The notes beneath the pieces are model-generated. The model ran no database searches and was not told the DNA's origin. It worked only from the letters and a program-made list of their open reading frames with translations. Positions 25,852 to 34,985 of a stretch of 64,000 nucleotides of DNA are shown here, piece by piece. Numbering within the stretch: the first letter of the stretch is position 1; the number at the start of each line of letters is the position of its first letter. The translations under genes were made by a program, and so were the position numbers. The DNA comes from Streptomyces sp. NBS 14/10 (GTDB taxonomy: Bacteria; Actinomycetota; Actinomycetes; Streptomycetales; Streptomycetaceae), in assembly GCF_002224125.1 (NCBI RefSeq), contig NZ_NCSM01000072.1, positions 1 through 64,000 on the forward strand. Reading direction: 5' to 3'.

Positions 25852-25932
25852 GCGTTGAGGATGGTGTACACGTGCACACTCGCGCGGTAGGGCTGTCCCC
25901 CGTATCCGCCCTCGGGCTGACCCTACGTACCG

Positions 25933-26595
25933 TCAGGCAGCACCGTCAGGCCCGAACAGACCGTGGAGCAGCAACCGTTGGTTGGCAGCGCTGCGGCGGG
26001 CCAGCACCTCGGGGGCGAACATCGGGGCGCTCAGGTTCGGTTGCATGACCCGCTCAAGCAGCAGCGGCCCGAGGATCAGACAGAGCATCTGGAACGGCGG
26101 CCACTCCTCATCGCCCCCTCCGTCGTCCACCCCTCCGCCATCCGCCACTTGCGGCGACTTGCCGGACGCCTCCCGCAGCCGCTCCAACTCCCTGCGCGCC
26201 CCGCGCAGCAGCCGACCGAACAGCGCCGCGCTCGCCTCGCTGTCCTCCAGCAGCACCTGCCGCAGATAGCCGCGCAGCACGGGATCGGCCCCGAACAGCC
26301 GCGCCGAGACCTCCCCCAGTGAGGCCATCAGGGCACCGCCGTCCGCGCCCTCAGCATCCAGGCCGCCCAACGCTTCGCCGATCCGCCCCAGTACGTACTC
26401 GTCCACCGCCGCCCGCAGCCCCTGCTTCGAGCCGAAGTGCCGGGTCACCAGCGCCGGGGAGAGCCCGGCGGCCGCCGCCACCGCCCGCGTGGACGTCGCC
26501 TCGAACCCCCGCTCCGCGAACAGCTCAAGCGCCGCCTCCCGCAGCCGCGCCCGCCCCGTCAAGTCCGCCTTGTCCACTCCGCCCACCGCTCGCAT
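25933..26595 (-). CDS. TetR/AcrR-family regulator
   Basis: 220 aa. HTH: ARLREAALELFAERGFEATS, TRAVAAAAGLSPALVTRHFG, SKQGLRAAVDEYVLG. The C-terminal ligand domain has a Gly/Asp-rich insert (VADGGGVDDGGGDEEW). Its ligand and targets are unknown; it is monocistronic and its nearest co-directional gene is the acyltransferase 81 nt downstream, a plausible target. The long repeat region lies upstream. Confidence 0.85.
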   Translation of the reverse strand: MRAVGGVDKADLTGRARLREAALELFAERGFEATSTRAVAAAAGLSPALVTRHFGSKQGLRAAVDEYVLGRIGEALGGLDAEGADGGALMASLGEVSARLFGADPVLRGYLRQVLLEDSEASAALFGRLLRGARRELERLREASGKSPQVADGGGVDDGGGDEEWPPFQMLCLILGPLLLERVMQPNLSAPMFAPEVLARRSAANQRLLLHGLFGPDGAA

Positions 26596-26715
26596 ACCGG
26601 CAGGCTACTTAGGTTTTCGGTTCGGGTTGACTGCCGTGTGCTGCTGGCTCCGCTGCGCTGCGCGTTGGGTACACGTTGGTTCCGCTCCGCTTCGCTTCGC
26701 TTCGCGTGCGCCTAT

Positions 26716-27499
26716 GCGCCGTCTCGCGGCATTCGGCTCGGGCGGGTGCGGTTTTCGTCTCGGACCCTCCGGGTCCAAAGCGCCAGCGAGAAGGGGGAAG
26801 GGGGGCGGCTGACCTGTCGTCCTGGTTCCTCGGCCCGGCGGGCGGCTGAGCTCAAAGAGGCTCCGCTGCGCTCCGCCGCAGCTGCTGCCGCGCGGTGGCC
26901 GGGCGGTCAGCCGAGCGGTGCGCCCGGCCGGGGTGCGGGAGCGCGACGAAGGGCGGGCACCGGCGGGCGGGATCGGCTCTCCCCCCACCCCCTCTTAAAT
27001 AATCGTTTGATGCAGTACTTGATATAAAGCAAGCACTTTTTTAAGAGCAGGTGGGGGGAGGGCCCCAACCGGACCGGCGTCCACCGCTCCGGGCGACCAC
27101 CCGCCGCTCCGCCGCCCGTCGGCCGGTTGGGTCCCGTTGGGCTGGACGGCAACGATGCCTCGGCACCCCTCCCCCTTCCCGCTGATGGCCGCTTTGCGCC
27201 GAAGGCGCGGGACGATGCACGCACGCGGCGTTGGGACCATGCCGTCCAGCGTTCGCCGGCCCGTTCGTCGCGCTCGCGCACCCCGACGCAGCGCACCGCT
27301 GGGCTGACCGCCCGGCCACCGCGCGGCAGCAACTGCGGCGGAGCGCAGCGGAGCCAGCCGTAAGCTCAGCCATCCACCGGGCCGAGGAATCGGGACAACG
27401 GGCCATCCGCCCCCCTTCCCCCTTCTCGCTGGCGCTTTGGACCCGGAGGGTCCGAGACGAAACCCGCACCCGCCCGAGCCGAATGCCGCGAGACGGCGC
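26716..27499. repeat. Large imperfect inverted repeat with 93-bp near-perfect outer arms
   Basis: 26716-26808 is the reverse complement of 27407-27499 with one mismatch, including a 56-bp identical block (26753-26808 with 27407-27462). Internal parts of the arms remain similar, for example 26859-26921 with 27293-27356 at only a few mismatches; other stretches diverged. Between them lies a spacer with an AT-rich hairpin. No transposase is present. It could be a MITE-like or REP-type element of this Streptomyces lineage, a cruciform-forming structure, or duplicated intergenic filler. Confidence 0.85.
26977..27060. repeat. AT-rich-loop hairpin at the centre of the large inverted repeat
   Basis: Outer arms CTCTCCCCCCACC (26977-26989) and GGTGGGGGGAG (27050-27060), inner arms CTCTTAAA (26992-26999) and TTTAAGAG (27040-27047), with a 40-nt loop (27000-27039) of about two-thirds A+T. 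Such AT-rich sequence is exceptional against the surrounding GC content of over 70 percent. It may be a structured RNA terminator, a protein-binding site or a recombination site. Confidence 0.7.
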
Positions 27500-27884
27500 G
27501 TGGGTAGCCGCCCCAGTCGTCGGCACATTCCCATCCCCGAGCACCGGGCCGCGCTTCGGGCGGAGCCCCCTCCCCGCGCCTACAGTCAGCAGGGCAAACT
27601 CGCCAACGGCTGCCAAGCCCTGCCTGAGCTGCACCACTTCAGCCGCCGTTGATCAGCCGCTGCCGCCATTGGTCAGCCGCTTCGGAAAGTACTCAGTGTG
27701 GGTGGCGTACGTCACACCCACCTCGGATGTCGTGCCTGTCCGCCCCGGACGGCGAAGACCTCAGCAGCCGCGCTCGGTACCCTGAAAACGTCGCGGTCCC
27801 CCCACCACCTACCTCCTCGTACGGTGCTGCTGTCCGTCGGCGTCGGTTTGCTCAGAGTCGATCAGGATAGAGGTTGGTGCACAC

Positions 27885-29126
27885 GTGCTGGTGGCGGATC
27901 GGTACCGGTTGGAGACACCCATAGGCCGCGGCGGAATGGGCGAGGTCTGGCGGGCCACCGACGAAGTGCTGAGACGGACCGTGGCCGTCAAACTGCTGCT
28001 CGGGGACGACCCCGCGTCGCAGGCGGCGGCCCGCTTCCGGCTGGAGGCCCAGACGGCGGCCCGGCTGAGTCACCCCAACATCGTCGGCGTGTTCGACTTC
28101 GGGGCGCGTGACGGCCGCTTCTATCTGGTGATGGAGCTCGTCGAAGGCCAGAGCCTGGCCCAGGAGTTGACCGCCCAAGGCGCGCTCCGCGCCGAGCGGG
28201 TGGCCGTCATCGCCGCCCAGGCGGCCGCGGGGCTGGCCTCCGCGCACCGTACGGGGATCGTCCACCGGGACATCAAACCGGGCAACCTGATGTCAGACGC
28301 CGACGGCACGGTCAAAATCGGCGACTTCGGGATCGCCCGGTTCGTCGACGACCCCGCCACCGCGCTCACCACGGCGGGGCAGATCATCGGCACCAGCCTC
28401 TACCTCGCCCCCGAGCGCGCTCTGGGACGGCCCGCGAGCCCGGCCTCCGACGTGTACTCCCTGGGCTGTCTGCTCTACCAACTGCTGACCGGCACCCCGC
28501 CGTTCCAGGCCGACACCTCCGCCGCCACGCTCGCCCAGCACATCGACGCCGCGCCCTTGCCGCCCAGTCAGCGGGGCGCGGGCCTGCCGCCTGCGTTCGA
28601 GAACTATCTGCTCGGCATGCTCGCGAAGCAGCCCGAGGGGCGCCCCACCGCGCAGCACATCGCCGACTGGTTCGGCTCGGGCGCCTGGCAGGGCCACCCG
28701 GAACCCATGCCGCAGCCCGCCCCCGCGCCCATGCCAGCACCGCCCCAGCAGCACGCCCAGGTCTTCGGAACCGCCGCACCCACAGCCACCCCGGCAGCCG
28801 CCCCACCCGGTGCGCCCGAGGCGCCCTCCGTGGCCACGTACCGCCTGCCGCAGCCCGCCCCCGCCCGCCCGGCCCGCGGCCACCGGTCCACGTCGGCGTC
28901 CCCATCCACGTCCCCTTCGGCGTCCACGCCAGCGTCCGCGGCCACGCCCGCGAAGCGGCGCGGCGCTCGCGAACTCATCAGGCGCCGGCCGAGGGTGGCG
29001 AGCCTGATCGCCGGTGCCGTGGCCTTCATCGCCGCGGTCCTGATCGGCATCGCCTGGTTCTCGACCGACAACAGCTCGGCGGACAGCCCGCACGGCACGA
29101 CGTCCTCTCCGACCGGCTCTCCGTGA
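27885..29126 (+). CDS. Ser/Thr protein kinase, single C-terminal membrane helix
   Basis: 413 aa from a GTG. Kinase domain about 7-270: IGRGGMGEVW, Lys36, HRDIKPGN with catalytic Asp near 130, GDFGIARF and IGTSLYLAPERA. A Pro/Ala/Gln-rich linker leads to one transmembrane helix (about 372-392) and a short external tail, with no obvious sensor domain, unlike the kinase at 14904. The next small ORF begins within its stop (GTGA), so the two are coupled. Substrates are unknown. Confidence 0.9.
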   Translation: MLVADRYRLETPIGRGGMGEVWRATDEVLRRTVAVKLLLGDDPASQAAARFRLEAQTAARLSHPNIVGVFDFGARDGRFYLVMELVEGQSLAQELTAQGALRAERVAVIAAQAAAGLASAHRTGIVHRDIKPGNLMSDADGTVKIGDFGIARFVDDPATALTTAGQIIGTSLYLAPERALGRPASPASDVYSLGCLLYQLLTGTPPFQADTSAATLAQHIDAAPLPPSQRGAGLPPAFENYLLGMLAKQPEGRPTAQHIADWFGSGAWQGHPEPMPQPAPAPMPAPPQQHAQVFGTAAPTATPAAAPPGAPEAPSVATYRLPQPAPARPARGHRSTSASPSTSPSASTPASAATPAKRRGARELIRRRPRVASLIAGAVAFIAAVLIGIAWFSTDNSSADSPHGTTSSPTGSP

Positions 29127-29311
29127 GTAGACGGCGGTACGTCGCGCGAGGGGTGCCGGGCGGCTATCGCATCTGGGACAACCGGGGGCGCCGGTGGTGG
29201 GGCGACCTCTACGAACTCTGCCCGGACGATCTGCTCGACGAGCTGAACGGCGGCGCGGACCACGCGAAGATGACCGCGCTTCTCAAGCGCTACCGGGCCC
29301 AGAAGCGATAG
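29123..29311 (+). CDS. Small conserved basic protein
   Basis: 62 aa (VSRRRYVARGVPGGYRIWDN at the start), rich in Arg and Trp (RRWWGDLYELCPDD). The GTG overlaps the kinase stop by 4 nt, arguing for a genuine co-translated gene. No family is recognised; possibly a kinase regulator or substrate. Confidence 0.5.
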   Translation: MSRRRYVARGVPGGYRIWDNRGRRWWGDLYELCPDDLLDELNGGADHAKMTALLKRYRAQKR

Positions 29312-29445
29312 CGAAGGCGAAGGCGGCGGCGGGGGCTCTGAGCCTCGGGCCGTGGCGCCTTCGCCCGGAGGTCCGCCGAGGCGACTGCCAGGGCCGCCGG
29401 GCACGGGGCCGTGCTGAACTCGCGGGGAACGGCCGGGCAGCACGC

Positions 29446-29487
29446 GGGGGCAGGGGCGGGCGCGGCCGAGCGCCCGTCCCTGCCCCC
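29446..29487. terminator. Strong bidirectional terminator hairpin
   Basis: An 18-bp stem (29446-29463 with 29470-29487, one G-T wobble) and a 6-nt loop, lying between the convergent kinase/small ORF and the ABC permease. Confidence 0.85.
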
Positions 29488-29500
29488 GTTCTCCTCCGCC

Positions 29501-31942
29501 TCACTCCGTACGCAGCGCCGTGGCCGTACGCGTCCGGGCCGCCCAGCCCGCGGGAAGCAGGGCCCCGGTGGCCGCGATCAGCAGGCCGCCGAGGCCGAGC
29601 AGAAGCAGCTCGGGCAGGGCGTAGACGTCGAGGGCCGAGGTGGGGAGGGTGAGTCCGGCGCTGTGGCCCATGGCGGGGACGACCGCCGCGTGCAGGGCCA
29701 GACCGGCGGGGACGCCGAGGGCGCCGCCCGCAAGACCCACCACGACGACCGAGGCGAGGACCATCGCGACGGTCTGCCGCGGGGTCATGCCGAGCGCCTT
29801 GTGCACGCCGAGATCGTGGACGCGTTCGCGGGTGTCGAGGACGACCGCGTTGAGCACGCCCAGCCCAGCGACGGCGACGAGCATCAGGGTGAGGAGCGCG
29901 GCCAGCGCGTCGAGGACGAGGATCAGCTCGCTCTCGCCTCCGGAGGGGCCGGTGTGCGCGGTAACGTCCAGCGAGCCGAGCGCGGAGTTCAGGGCGGTGA
30001 CGTAGGCGGCCGCGTCCGTGCCGGGCTTGAGGGTGATGCGGTAGCTGTCGGCGGGAGTGCTCGCAGGGGCGAGCGTCGCGGCGTCGGTGAGGACGTTCAT
30101 GCCCTGGTTCCGGGGGTCGAAGACCTCTCCCACCATCCGGACCCGGATCGTCTTGCCGTCATGGTTCAGGGCGACGGTGTCCCCGAGCCGGGTGCCGGTG
30201 GCGGCGAGAAACTGGGTCGGTACGACGGCCTCGCCCGGCTTCTCGAACCATCTGCCGGAGACCTTCTGGTAGTTGGACCAGGTGGCGTCCCCGGCGAAGG
30301 TGTGGAGGTCGGTGGTGCCGGACAGCCCGGCGATGGTCACCTCGGTGGCGGCGGTGGCGTAGTACGCGCGGGTGCCCGGTTGGGCCTTGATCGCCGCGGT
30401 GATCGCGGCGGGGTCGGCCGTGATCCGCGGCGGACCGCCCGGGCCGTTGCGGTGCGGGCCGGGCCCGTTGTCGGGGCCGGAGCCGCCGTTCGCGCCGGGA
30501 CCACCCTCCAGGCCGGGACCACCCTCCGCGCCGGGGCCTCCGTCCGGACCGAGAACCGCCGCGTTGGCCTCGACCGTGACATCGGCTCTGTCGTGCTCCC
30601 TGGCGTCCTGCACCCGGTTCAGCGAGGCGGCCAGGCCCACGGCGAAGGTGACGGCGGTGGCCCCGAAGGCGACGGCCGCGACCATCGCGGCGGCGCGGGC
30701 GGGGCGGGCGAAGGGGCGGGCCAGGCCGAGGCCGATCGGGCGGGGCAGCGGGAGCCGCCCGGTCAGCCGGACCACCGTCCGGCCGCGGCTCGGGCGCGCG
30801 GAGCGGCCGACGGCGAGCGCGTCGACGGCCCGCAGCCGCCCGGCCCGCGCCGCGCTCGCCCACGCGGTCACCGCCACCAGGCCGAGCGCCCCGGCGGCCA
30901 CCGCGGCCACGACCCACGGGGCAATCGTCAACGCGGCGGTTCCGTAGGCCTCTTCGGCCTGGGACAGAACGGGACGGGTCAGGAGGACGCCCGCGACGAC
31001 GCCGACCACGGTGCCGAACGCCGCCGGGATCAGAGCCTGGGCCATATAGGCCCGTACGACCTGGGCGGGGGTGAACCCGAGCGCCTTGAGGACGCCGATC
31101 CGCCGCAGCCCGCCGCCGACCGCACCGGCCACCACATTGCCCACGATCAGCACCGCCATGATCAGACCGAGCACACCGAAGGCGACGAGGAACGGCACGA
31201 ACACCGCGGTCTCCTGCTCGGCCTCCCGTTTGACGGCGAGCCAGGGCTGGTCGCCGACCCGCGCCCCGGCGGGCACCGCCGCCGTCACCGCCGCGCGCCC
31301 CGCGGCGATCCGGGCGCCGGTGTCCGCGTGAGCGAAGCGGTAGAGCATTTGGTAGCCGGCCCGCGCCCCGGGCGCGGTCAGCGCGGCGATCTGGGAGGGG
31401 GCCACCCAGGCGTCGGCGGTGCGGCTGACCGAGCGGGCCACGCCGACCACGGTCAGCGTCGGGTCGCCGGGCAGGTCGGGGAAGTTCAGCCGCAGGCCCG
31501 GCGAAGGGGGCACGCCGGCCTCGGCGGACAGCACGATCTGGCCGGGCCGGGTGGCCCAGACCCCCTGGGTCAGGGTGACGCGGTCGACCGGATCGTGGCC
31601 GGGATCGGCGCGGCCGACGACCGACATCGGTGCGAGCTTCTGGCCGTCGAGGCTCGGGGTGACCGACGCGGTCGGGAAGGGCCCGGCCGCCGCCGTGACC
31701 CCGCGGGCGTCCGCGGACCCGGCCAGCTGCGCGGCCGTGGCCTTGGCCGCGTCGTACCGCACCGACAGATGCGCGCCGCGCTGCTTGGCGAAGGCGTCGG
31801 CGAACGGCGCATTGGAGGCCACGAGCAGCGAGGCGCACAGGACGGCCGCGGTCACCGCCATCGTGGTGGCCAGGCCGATCACGGCGTTCTGCACCCGGCG
31901 GCGGCGCACCCCCGAGCGCACGACGCGGCCCAGGGCGCTCAT
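29501..31942 (-). CDS. FtsX-like ABC transporter permease (two-module)
   Basis: 813 aa from the ATG at 31942, which overlaps the ATPase stop by 4 nt. Layout: helix 1 (VIGLATTMAVTAAVLCASLL), large extracytoplasmic domain, three helices, a second half with another external domain, then three helices, i.e. duplicated FtsX/MacB_PCD modules. The second external domain carries a Gly/Pro repeat (GGPGAEGGPGLEGGPGANGG). It is an exporter or lipoprotein-extractor type permease. The divergent two-component system at 32857-34910 probably controls or is served by it, as in peptide-antibiotic sensing modules. Confidence 0.9.
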   Translation of the reverse strand: MSALGRVVRSGVRRRRVQNAVIGLATTMAVTAAVLCASLLVASNAPFADAFAKQRGAHLSVRYDAAKATAAQLAGSADARGVTAAAGPFPTASVTPSLDGQKLAPMSVVGRADPGHDPVDRVTLTQGVWATRPGQIVLSAEAGVPPSPGLRLNFPDLPGDPTLTVVGVARSVSRTADAWVAPSQIAALTAPGARAGYQMLYRFAHADTGARIAAGRAAVTAAVPAGARVGDQPWLAVKREAEQETAVFVPFLVAFGVLGLIMAVLIVGNVVAGAVGGGLRRIGVLKALGFTPAQVVRAYMAQALIPAAFGTVVGVVAGVLLTRPVLSQAEEAYGTAALTIAPWVVAAVAAGALGLVAVTAWASAARAGRLRAVDALAVGRSARPSRGRTVVRLTGRLPLPRPIGLGLARPFARPARAAAMVAAVAFGATAVTFAVGLAASLNRVQDAREHDRADVTVEANAAVLGPDGGPGAEGGPGLEGGPGANGGSGPDNGPGPHRNGPGGPPRITADPAAITAAIKAQPGTRAYYATAATEVTIAGLSGTTDLHTFAGDATWSNYQKVSGRWFEKPGEAVVPTQFLAATGTRLGDTVALNHDGKTIRVRMVGEVFDPRNQGMNVLTDAATLAPASTPADSYRITLKPGTDAAAYVTALNSALGSLDVTAHTGPSGGESELILVLDALAALLTLMLVAVAGLGVLNAVVLDTRERVHDLGVHKALGMTPRQTVAMVLASVVVVGLAGGALGVPAGLALHAAVVPAMGHSAGLTLPTSALDVYALPELLLLGLGGLLIAATGALLPAGWAARTRTATALRTE

Positions 31943-32640
31943 CGGGCCTCCTCCGCCATGACGGTGTGCCCTTCTGCGGCGATCCGGCCGTCGACCAGCC
32001 GGACCGTACGCGTCGTACAGGACTGTGCGAGCCCGAGATCGTGGGTGACCAGGACCACCGTCTGCCCGGCGGCGTTGAGCTCGGTGAGCAGCTCGCGGAC
32101 GGCCTCGCCCGCGGCGGTGTCCAGCGCGCCGGTCGGCTCGTCGGCCAGCAGCAGCGCCGGCCGGTTGACCAGGGCCCGGGCCACCGCGACGCGCTGCCGC
32201 TCGCCGCCGGACAGCCGCCCCGGGTAGGCGTCGGCGTGCCGGTCGACGCCGAGCGACTGGAGCAGTTCGGCCGCGCGCCGGTGGGCCGCGCCGCGCGACC
32301 GGCCCGCCATGCGCGCGGGCAGGGCGACGTTGTCCTCGACGGTCAGATCGTCGAGCAGATTGAAGAACTGGAAGACCATGCCGATCTTCGCGCGCCGGAA
32401 GCGCGCCGACGCCGCCTCGCCCAGGGTGTCCACACGCACGCCGTCCACGGTGACGGTGCCGGAGTCCGGCCGGTCCAGGCCCGCGATCAGATTGAGCAGC
32501 GTGGACTTGCCGCTGCCGGACGGCCCGAGGATCGCGACGGCCTCCCCGGCCCGCACGGTCAGCGACACGTCGTCCAGCGCGGGCGGCCCCCCGTCGTATC
32601 CGCGGCTCACATCCCGCAGTTCGATCACCGGCGTGGTCAT
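31939..32640 (-). CDS. ABC transporter ATP-binding protein (LolD/MacB type)
   Basis: 233 aa. Walker [17 protein letters not shown], signature [17 protein letters not shown], Walker [14 protein letters not shown] and H-loop VLVTHDLGLA. It belongs to the FtsE/LolD/MacB subfamily that partners FtsX-like permeases. It overlaps the permease ATG by 4 nt and diverges from a sensor kinase gene (217 bp between starts). Confidence 0.95.
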   Translation of the reverse strand: MTTPVIELRDVSRGYDGGPPALDDVSLTVRAGEAVAILGPSGSGKSTLLNLIAGLDRPDSGTVTVDGVRVDTLGEAASARFRRAKIGMVFQFFNLLDDLTVEDNVALPARMAGRSRGAAHRRAAELLQSLGVDRHADAYPGRLSGGERQRVAVARALVNRPALLLADEPTGALDTAAGEAVRELLTELNAAGQTVVLVTHDLGLAQSCTTRTVRLVDGRIAAEGHTVMAEEAR

Positions 32641-32856
32641 GCTCGTCTCCCTCGATACGTACGCGTCTGGCGCGATTGGACGCTAGGCGTGGGGCCTGCC
32701 GGGGCACGTCGCTCGGCCGGGTCATTTCCGGTACCGCGCCGGGATGAGGGCGGCCGGTGTCATCCCCGCGATGTAGGCGAGCGATGTACGGGCGGGCGGC
32801 CCGAAGACCGGTGGGAGGATGTCCCGGGCCCGGCCGGTGGCGAGAATGAGCCGGTG

Positions 32857-34227
32857 ATGAACGTGCCGTTGCCGGCCCGGCTGCGCGAACTGATCGAGTC
32901 GCTGAAGCGCGCGACCGGCCCGCTGCCCCGCCCCACCCGCCGCGGCCAGGTCTTCGACGCGGCGCTGGCGCTGGCCCTGGGCATCGCCAGCGTCCAGTAC
33001 GCCGTGGAGCACTGGGACGGGCGGGTCCAGACGGACGTCGACGGCGTGGTCGAACCGTGGGTCCCCGCCGGGCCGTCCGAACCCGGGGCCCCACCCGAAC
33101 CGCCGCCGTTCCCGGACGGGCCGCCCCCGGGCCCGGGCTGGCCGGCGGGCTGGCTCCTCCCGGTGGCCTTGGCGGTCGCCGCCTCGGCGCCGCTCGCACT
33201 GCGCCGCCGGTATCCGCTCGCCGTGCTGTGGACCGTGACGGTCGCGGTCGCGCTGACCCCGACAGAGGCGCCCAGGACCACCTCGTACGCCTGCGTGATC
33301 GCCGCCTACGGCGCCGCGGCGTACAGCCCTTACCGGGTGGCCACGCTGGCGAGTCTGCCGGTGGCGGTGTTCGCGCTGAGCAGGCTCGCGGACGGCACGC
33401 TGCCCGTCGTCCAGAACGAGTACATCCCGCTGCTGATCCTGGTGCCGATCGTGGTGGCGGCCAACGGGCTGCGCACCTGGCAGCTGCGGGCCGGCGAGAG
33501 CCACGCGCGCATGTCGGCGCTGGAGCGGGAGCGGGCCGAGGAGCTGCGCCGCGCCGCCGAGCAGGAACGGGCCCGTATCGCCCGCGAGTTGCACGACGTG
33601 GTGACGCACAACGTCAGCGTGATGGTCATCCAGGCCGGGGCCGCCCGCAAGGTCATGGCGGCCGCCCCCGACCGGGCCCGCGAGGCGCTGCTCGCGGTCG
33701 AGGCGAGCGGCCGGGCGGCCATGGCCGAACTGCGCCACGCGATGGGCCTGCTGACCATGGACGACGGCGACAGAGGCGGGGCCTCCGACAAGGCCGGGGC
33801 CACCCCGGATCTCGCCCCGCAGCCGGGACTGGGTCAGTTGGACGCGCTGGTCGCCCGGGTGCGGGAGGCCGGGCTGCCGGTCGAGCTGACGGTGTCCGGG
33901 ACGCCCCGGCCCGTACCGTCCGGGGTCGGCCTCGCCGCGTACCGCGTGGTGCAGGAGGCGCTGACCAACACCGTGAAACACGCGACCGGATCGACGGCGG
34001 CGGTCACCGTCGCGTACGGCGACGACCGGCTGCGGGTGGCGGTCACCGACACCGGCGGCACCCCGAGCGCTTCCGCGGCGGCCGGCGGCGGGCGCGGGCT
34101 GATCGGCCTGCATGAGCGGCTGTCCGTCTACGGTGGGACCCTGCACACCGGGCCACGCCCCGGTGGCGGTTACCGCGTCGAAGCAACCATCCCCCTGGAG
34201 GAGATGTGCCCCCTGGAGGAGAGGTGA
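32857..34227 (+). CDS. NarL/DesK-type sensor histidine kinase
   Basis: 456 aa from the ATG at 32857 (an in-frame GTG lies one codon earlier). A Pro/Gly-rich external loop sits between the first and second helices, with about six transmembrane segments in total (e.g. LLPVALAVAASAPLALRR). HisKA_3 region [20 protein letters not shown] with the phosphoacceptor His; ATPase region VQEALTNTVKHATG and GRGLIGLHERL. It pairs with the response regulator that overlaps it by 4 nt. Probably senses an envelope or antibiotic stress relevant to the divergent ABC exporter. Confidence 0.92.
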   Translation: MNVPLPARLRELIESLKRATGPLPRPTRRGQVFDAALALALGIASVQYAVEHWDGRVQTDVDGVVEPWVPAGPSEPGAPPEPPPFPDGPPPGPGWPAGWLLPVALAVAASAPLALRRRYPLAVLWTVTVAVALTPTEAPRTTSYACVIAAYGAAAYSPYRVATLASLPVAVFALSRLADGTLPVVQNEYIPLLILVPIVVAANGLRTWQLRAGESHARMSALERERAEELRRAAEQERARIARELHDVVTHNVSVMVIQAGAARKVMAAAPDRAREALLAVEASGRAAMAELRHAMGLLTMDDGDRGGASDKAGATPDLAPQPGLGQLDALVARVREAGLPVELTVSGTPRPVPSGVGLAAYRVVQEALTNTVKHATGSTAAVTVAYGDDRLRVAVTDTGGTPSASAAAGGGRGLIGLHERLSVYGGTLHTGPRPGGGYRVEATIPLEEMCPLEER

Positions 34228-34910
34228 CCGGGCCGCTGCGCGTGGTGGTCGCCGACGACCAGGCGCTCGTCCGTACCGGCTTCACGATGATCCTGGCGGC
34301 CGACGGCATCGACGTGGTCGGCGAGGCGGCGGACGGCGCGGAGGCCGTCGAGGCGGTCCGGCGCACCCGGCCGGATGTGGTGCTGATGGACATCCGGATG
34401 CCGGAGGTGGACGGCCTGGAGGCCACCCGGCGCATTCTGACCGGCACCCCCGGCGAGCCCCGCGTGATCATCCTGACCACGTTCGACCTCGACCACTTCG
34501 TCTACGCGGCGCTGTCCGCCGGGGCCAGCGGCTTCCTCCTCAAGGACGTCACCCCCGAGCATCTGGTCGCCGCCGTCCGCATGGTCCGCGACGGCGACGC
34601 GCTGCTGGCCCCGGCCATCACCCGCCGCCTCGTGGAGCGTTACGCCTGCCGGGACCCCGACACCTCCGCCCTCCACCGGGACCTGGCCGCGCTGACCCCG
34701 CGGGAGGCGGAGGTGCTGCGGCTGCTGGCCCAGGGCCTGTCCAACGCCGAACTCGCCGCCCGCCTCCGCCTCTCCGAGGCCACCGTCAAGACCCATGTCG
34801 CCCGCATCCTCGCCAAGCTCGGGCTGCGCGACCGGGTCCAGGCCGTGGTCGTGGCATATGAAACCGGGCTGGTCAGCCCCGGTGCGCGACGGAATGCCGA
34901 CGGCGGCTGA
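34224..34910 (+). CDS. NarL/LuxR-family response regulator
   Basis: 228 aa from the GTG at 34224, inside the kinase stop (GTGA). Receiver: RVVVADDQALVRTGFTMILA, phosphoacceptor Asp in PDVVLMDIRMP, VIILTTFDLDHFV and FLLKD. LuxR HTH: LTPREAEVLRLLAQGLSNAE and SEATVKTHVARILAKLGLRD. An upstream in-frame ATG at 34206 is less likely. Confidence 0.93.
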   Translation: MTGPLRVVVADDQALVRTGFTMILAADGIDVVGEAADGAEAVEAVRRTRPDVVLMDIRMPEVDGLEATRRILTGTPGEPRVIILTTFDLDHFVYAALSAGASGFLLKDVTPEHLVAAVRMVRDGDALLAPAITRRLVERYACRDPDTSALHRDLAALTPREAEVLRLLAQGLSNAELAARLRLSEATVKTHVARILAKLGLRDRVQAVVVAYETGLVSPGARRNADGG

Positions 34911-34985
34911 GAACAACGCTGAGAAGAACCGCCCCCGTTTACGTATCTCTTCGGTATGCGACGACAACCGATGAGGGGCGGCCCG

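Larger units (their letters stand above)
26596..27884. other. 1.3-kb non-coding region dominated by a large inverted repeat
   Basis: No credible gene is seen between the TetR start (26595) and the kinase GTG (27885). Short open frames exist on both strands, but they translate the two arms of the same repeat into mirror-similar, Arg/Pro-rich nonsense. The left part carries TTCGC microsatellite runs (about 26688-26706), then the repeat arms described separately. The right 380 bp (27500-27884) contain no further motif I recognise apart from the promoter expected for the downstream kinase. Confidence 0.7.

Noticed and set aside
27000..27039. AT-rich loop considered as a dif or replication-origin site
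   Set aside because: No XerC/XerD arm or DnaA-box pattern could be recognised.
26437..27785. Several open frames inside the inverted-repeat region
   Set aside because: They are mirror translations of the repeat arms, have no ribosome site and no family resemblance.
29411..32227. Long + strand open frame (938 codons) opposite the FtsX-like permease
   Set aside because: Shadow of the permease and ATPase genes: Gly/Arg/His-rich and no domain.
31943..33199. N-terminal extension of the FtsX-like permease frame upstream of its ATG
   Set aside because: It overlaps the whole ATPase gene out of frame; the ATG at 31942 with a 4-nt overlap gives the expected start.
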